DNA of 64,000 nt from NCBI RefSeq assembly GCF_006494815.1, contig NZ_CP041091.1:3238501-3302500 (forward strand), written 5' to 3'. The stretch is from Nocardioides sambongensis. Lineage in GTDB: Bacteria; Actinomycetota; Actinomycetes; Propionibacteriales; Nocardioidaceae. Both the position numbers and the translations under genes were made by a program. Of this stretch, positions 63,096 through 64,000 are shown one piece after another (positions within the stretch are counted from its first letter, which is position 1; each line of letters opens with the position of its first letter). The notes under the pieces are model-generated. The model was not told where the DNA came from. It was given only the letters and a program-made list of their open reading frames with translations, and did no database searches.

Positions 63096-64000
63096 TCAGC
63101 GGATGGTGACCTGGCGGTTGGCGAGGCCGCTGCGCGCCGACCGCTCCTCGGTGGTGAGCTCGGCGTCGTCGGCCAGGGCGGCGTCGAGCTCGCCCTTGAA
63201 GGTGGCCGCGACCTGCTCCATCGCCTCGGGGCCGGTGCCCACCGGGAGGTCCCAGACCGGGGCGAGCAGTCCGTGCGCCCGGAACATGCCGACGAAGCGG
63301 GAGTCGGGCACCAGCACGTCCGCGCCGCGCACGTGCAGCCGGGCCAGCGCGTCGAGCAGCCGGTCCTCGGGCTCGGGCATCACCCAGCGCAGGTGCTCCT
63401 TGGCCCCCATCCGGGTCCAGTAGGCGGCCTGGACCTCGGTCAGCCGGGCGGTCGGGGCGGCGGCGCCCTCCGCCTGCTCCAGGGCCGCGGCCAGCTCGCT
63501 GGACTCGTCCATGTCGGCGACCCAGAACTCGAAGCCGTCGTGCACCGTGATCGTCAGCGCCTCGTCGGTGACCAGGTCCTGCAGGCGCGGACCGGGGCCG
63601 GGCGGGTCGGTGAGGCCGACCACGCCGGGCTCCGCGTCGAGCGCCTTGAGCAGCACCGCGCCGAGGTCGCGCGCCGGGTCGCCGAACGCGTGCTGGACCT
63701 GGAGACCGAGCCAGATCTCGCCGCTGTCGCGCACCATCGCCGGTGCCGCGCCGGGCAGCAGGGTGCACAGCTGCACCGTCCGGTCCGGGTGGTCGGTGAG
63801 GGTGAGCGGCGCGGTGGCGGCCGGGACCAGCTCGCGCAGCGCGACCAGGTCGCACTCGGAGGCGAAGCCCTCGAACGGGCGCTTCACGTAGACGTCACCA
63901 CCACCGGGTGCACCGTGGCAGGCCTTGTAGCGCTTGCCGGACCCGCAGGGGCACGGCTGCCGGGGGCCGACCTCGCCGGGGGCGGTGGTCTGGTTGCGGC
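63096..64000 (-). CDS. DUF5926 protein with SEC-C motif (N-terminus beyond window)
   Basis: The visible part begins with RNQTTAPGEVGPRQPCPCGSGKRYKACHG, a SEC-C zinc motif, and continues as VKRPFEGFASECDLVALRELVPAATAPLTL in pieces. A DUF5926-type domain follows, with TDHPDRTVQLCTLLPGAAPAM, WLGLQVQHAFGDPARDLGAVLL and the end ANRQVTIR. The first residues lie past base 64000. SEC-C binds zinc and is found on SecA and other proteins. The role is unknown in this family. Confidence 0.87.
   Translation of the reverse strand, partial: RNQTTAPGEVGPRQPCPCGSGKRYKACHGAPGGGDVYVKRPFEGFASECDLVALRELVPAATAPLTLTDHPDRTVQLCTLLPGAAPAMVRDSGEIWLGLQVQHAFGDPARDLGAVLLKALDAEPGVVGLTDPPGPGPRLQDLVTDEALTITVHDGFEFWVADMDESSELAAALEQAEGAAAPTARLTEVQAAYWTRMGAKEHLRWVMPEPEDRLLDALARLHVRGADVLVPDSRFVGMFRAHGLLAPVWDLPVGTGPEAMEQVAATFKGELDAALADDAELTTEERSARSGLANRQVTIR

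Noticed and set aside
1..64000. CRISPR array, transposase or insertion sequence
   Set aside because: No spaced repeat array and no transposase-like protein was found on either strand.

Overview
The window is high-GC bacterial DNA with dense, mostly co-directional genes, many GTG starts and GTGA/TGATG stop-start overlaps. F420-type flavin-independent oxidoreductases, a bacterial proteasome activator (Bpa), a PAP2-diacylglycerol kinase fusion and LPXTG-type surface features point to an actinobacterium, most likely Nocardioides or a close relative (inferred from content, not from a search).

Layout. 1-7.3 kb: a minus-strand operon for quinate/shikimate-type compounds (TRAP transporter dctQMP, phosphotriesterase-like protein, shikimate dehydrogenase, type II dehydroquinase, QsuB-type dehydroshikimate dehydratase) behind a divergent LacI regulator and a perfect operator palindrome. 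7.4-14.5 kb: an NAD(P)-binding reductase, an enoyl-CoA hydratase, an unusual luciferase-like/hemerythrin fusion, an AEC transporter, a talarate/galactarate dehydratase with its GntR regulator, and a medium-chain reductase. 14.6-27.9 kb: a NERD-domain protein, then a two-armed uronate/aldarate catabolic locus around a LysR regulator. One arm has a TRAP transporter, uronate dehydrogenase, KDG dehydratase, a glucarate-dehydratase-like enolase and a protein of unknown function. The other has a second KDG dehydratase, ketoglutarate semialdehyde dehydrogenase and a second glucarate dehydratase. Together they would convert uronates and aldarates to 2-oxoglutarate. 27.9-32.5 kb: TauE-type and MFS transporters, an F420-type oxidoreductase, and a GntR/RraA-like pair.

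32.5-41.7 kb is an accessory segment of less GC-biased DNA, bounded by two identical 37-nt hairpins, the second being the terminator of a tRNA-Arg. It holds a soluble Aer-like PAS protein in an operon with a 71-residue protein and a DUF427 protein, a large LPNTG surface protein with an SdrD_B-like domain, and a large LuxR-type regulator. Just beyond the tRNA lies a second regulator, convergent with a gene for a 45-residue secreted peptide, which looks like a possible signalling pair.

43-64 kb is mostly housekeeping: two tRNA-Ser genes, serS, a PH-like membrane protein, a YhgE/Pip exporter with a degenerate ATPase partner, a nitrilase, mobA, a quinone reductase, Bpa, a HAD phosphatase, an Ig-repeat secreted protein, an aldo/keto reductase, the PAP2-DAG kinase, pheA, arginine deiminase, a cyclic-nucleotide-binding protein and a SEC-C/DUF5926 protein cut by the window end.

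Seven genes carry a single-base loss, each in a short G/C run (7742, 15798, 18173, 31460, 35200, 60505, 61706), and in each case the protein resumes perfectly in the next frame. These include pheA. The simplest reading is homopolymer undercalling in the assembly, so the affected genes are listed as frameshifted but probably intact in the organism.
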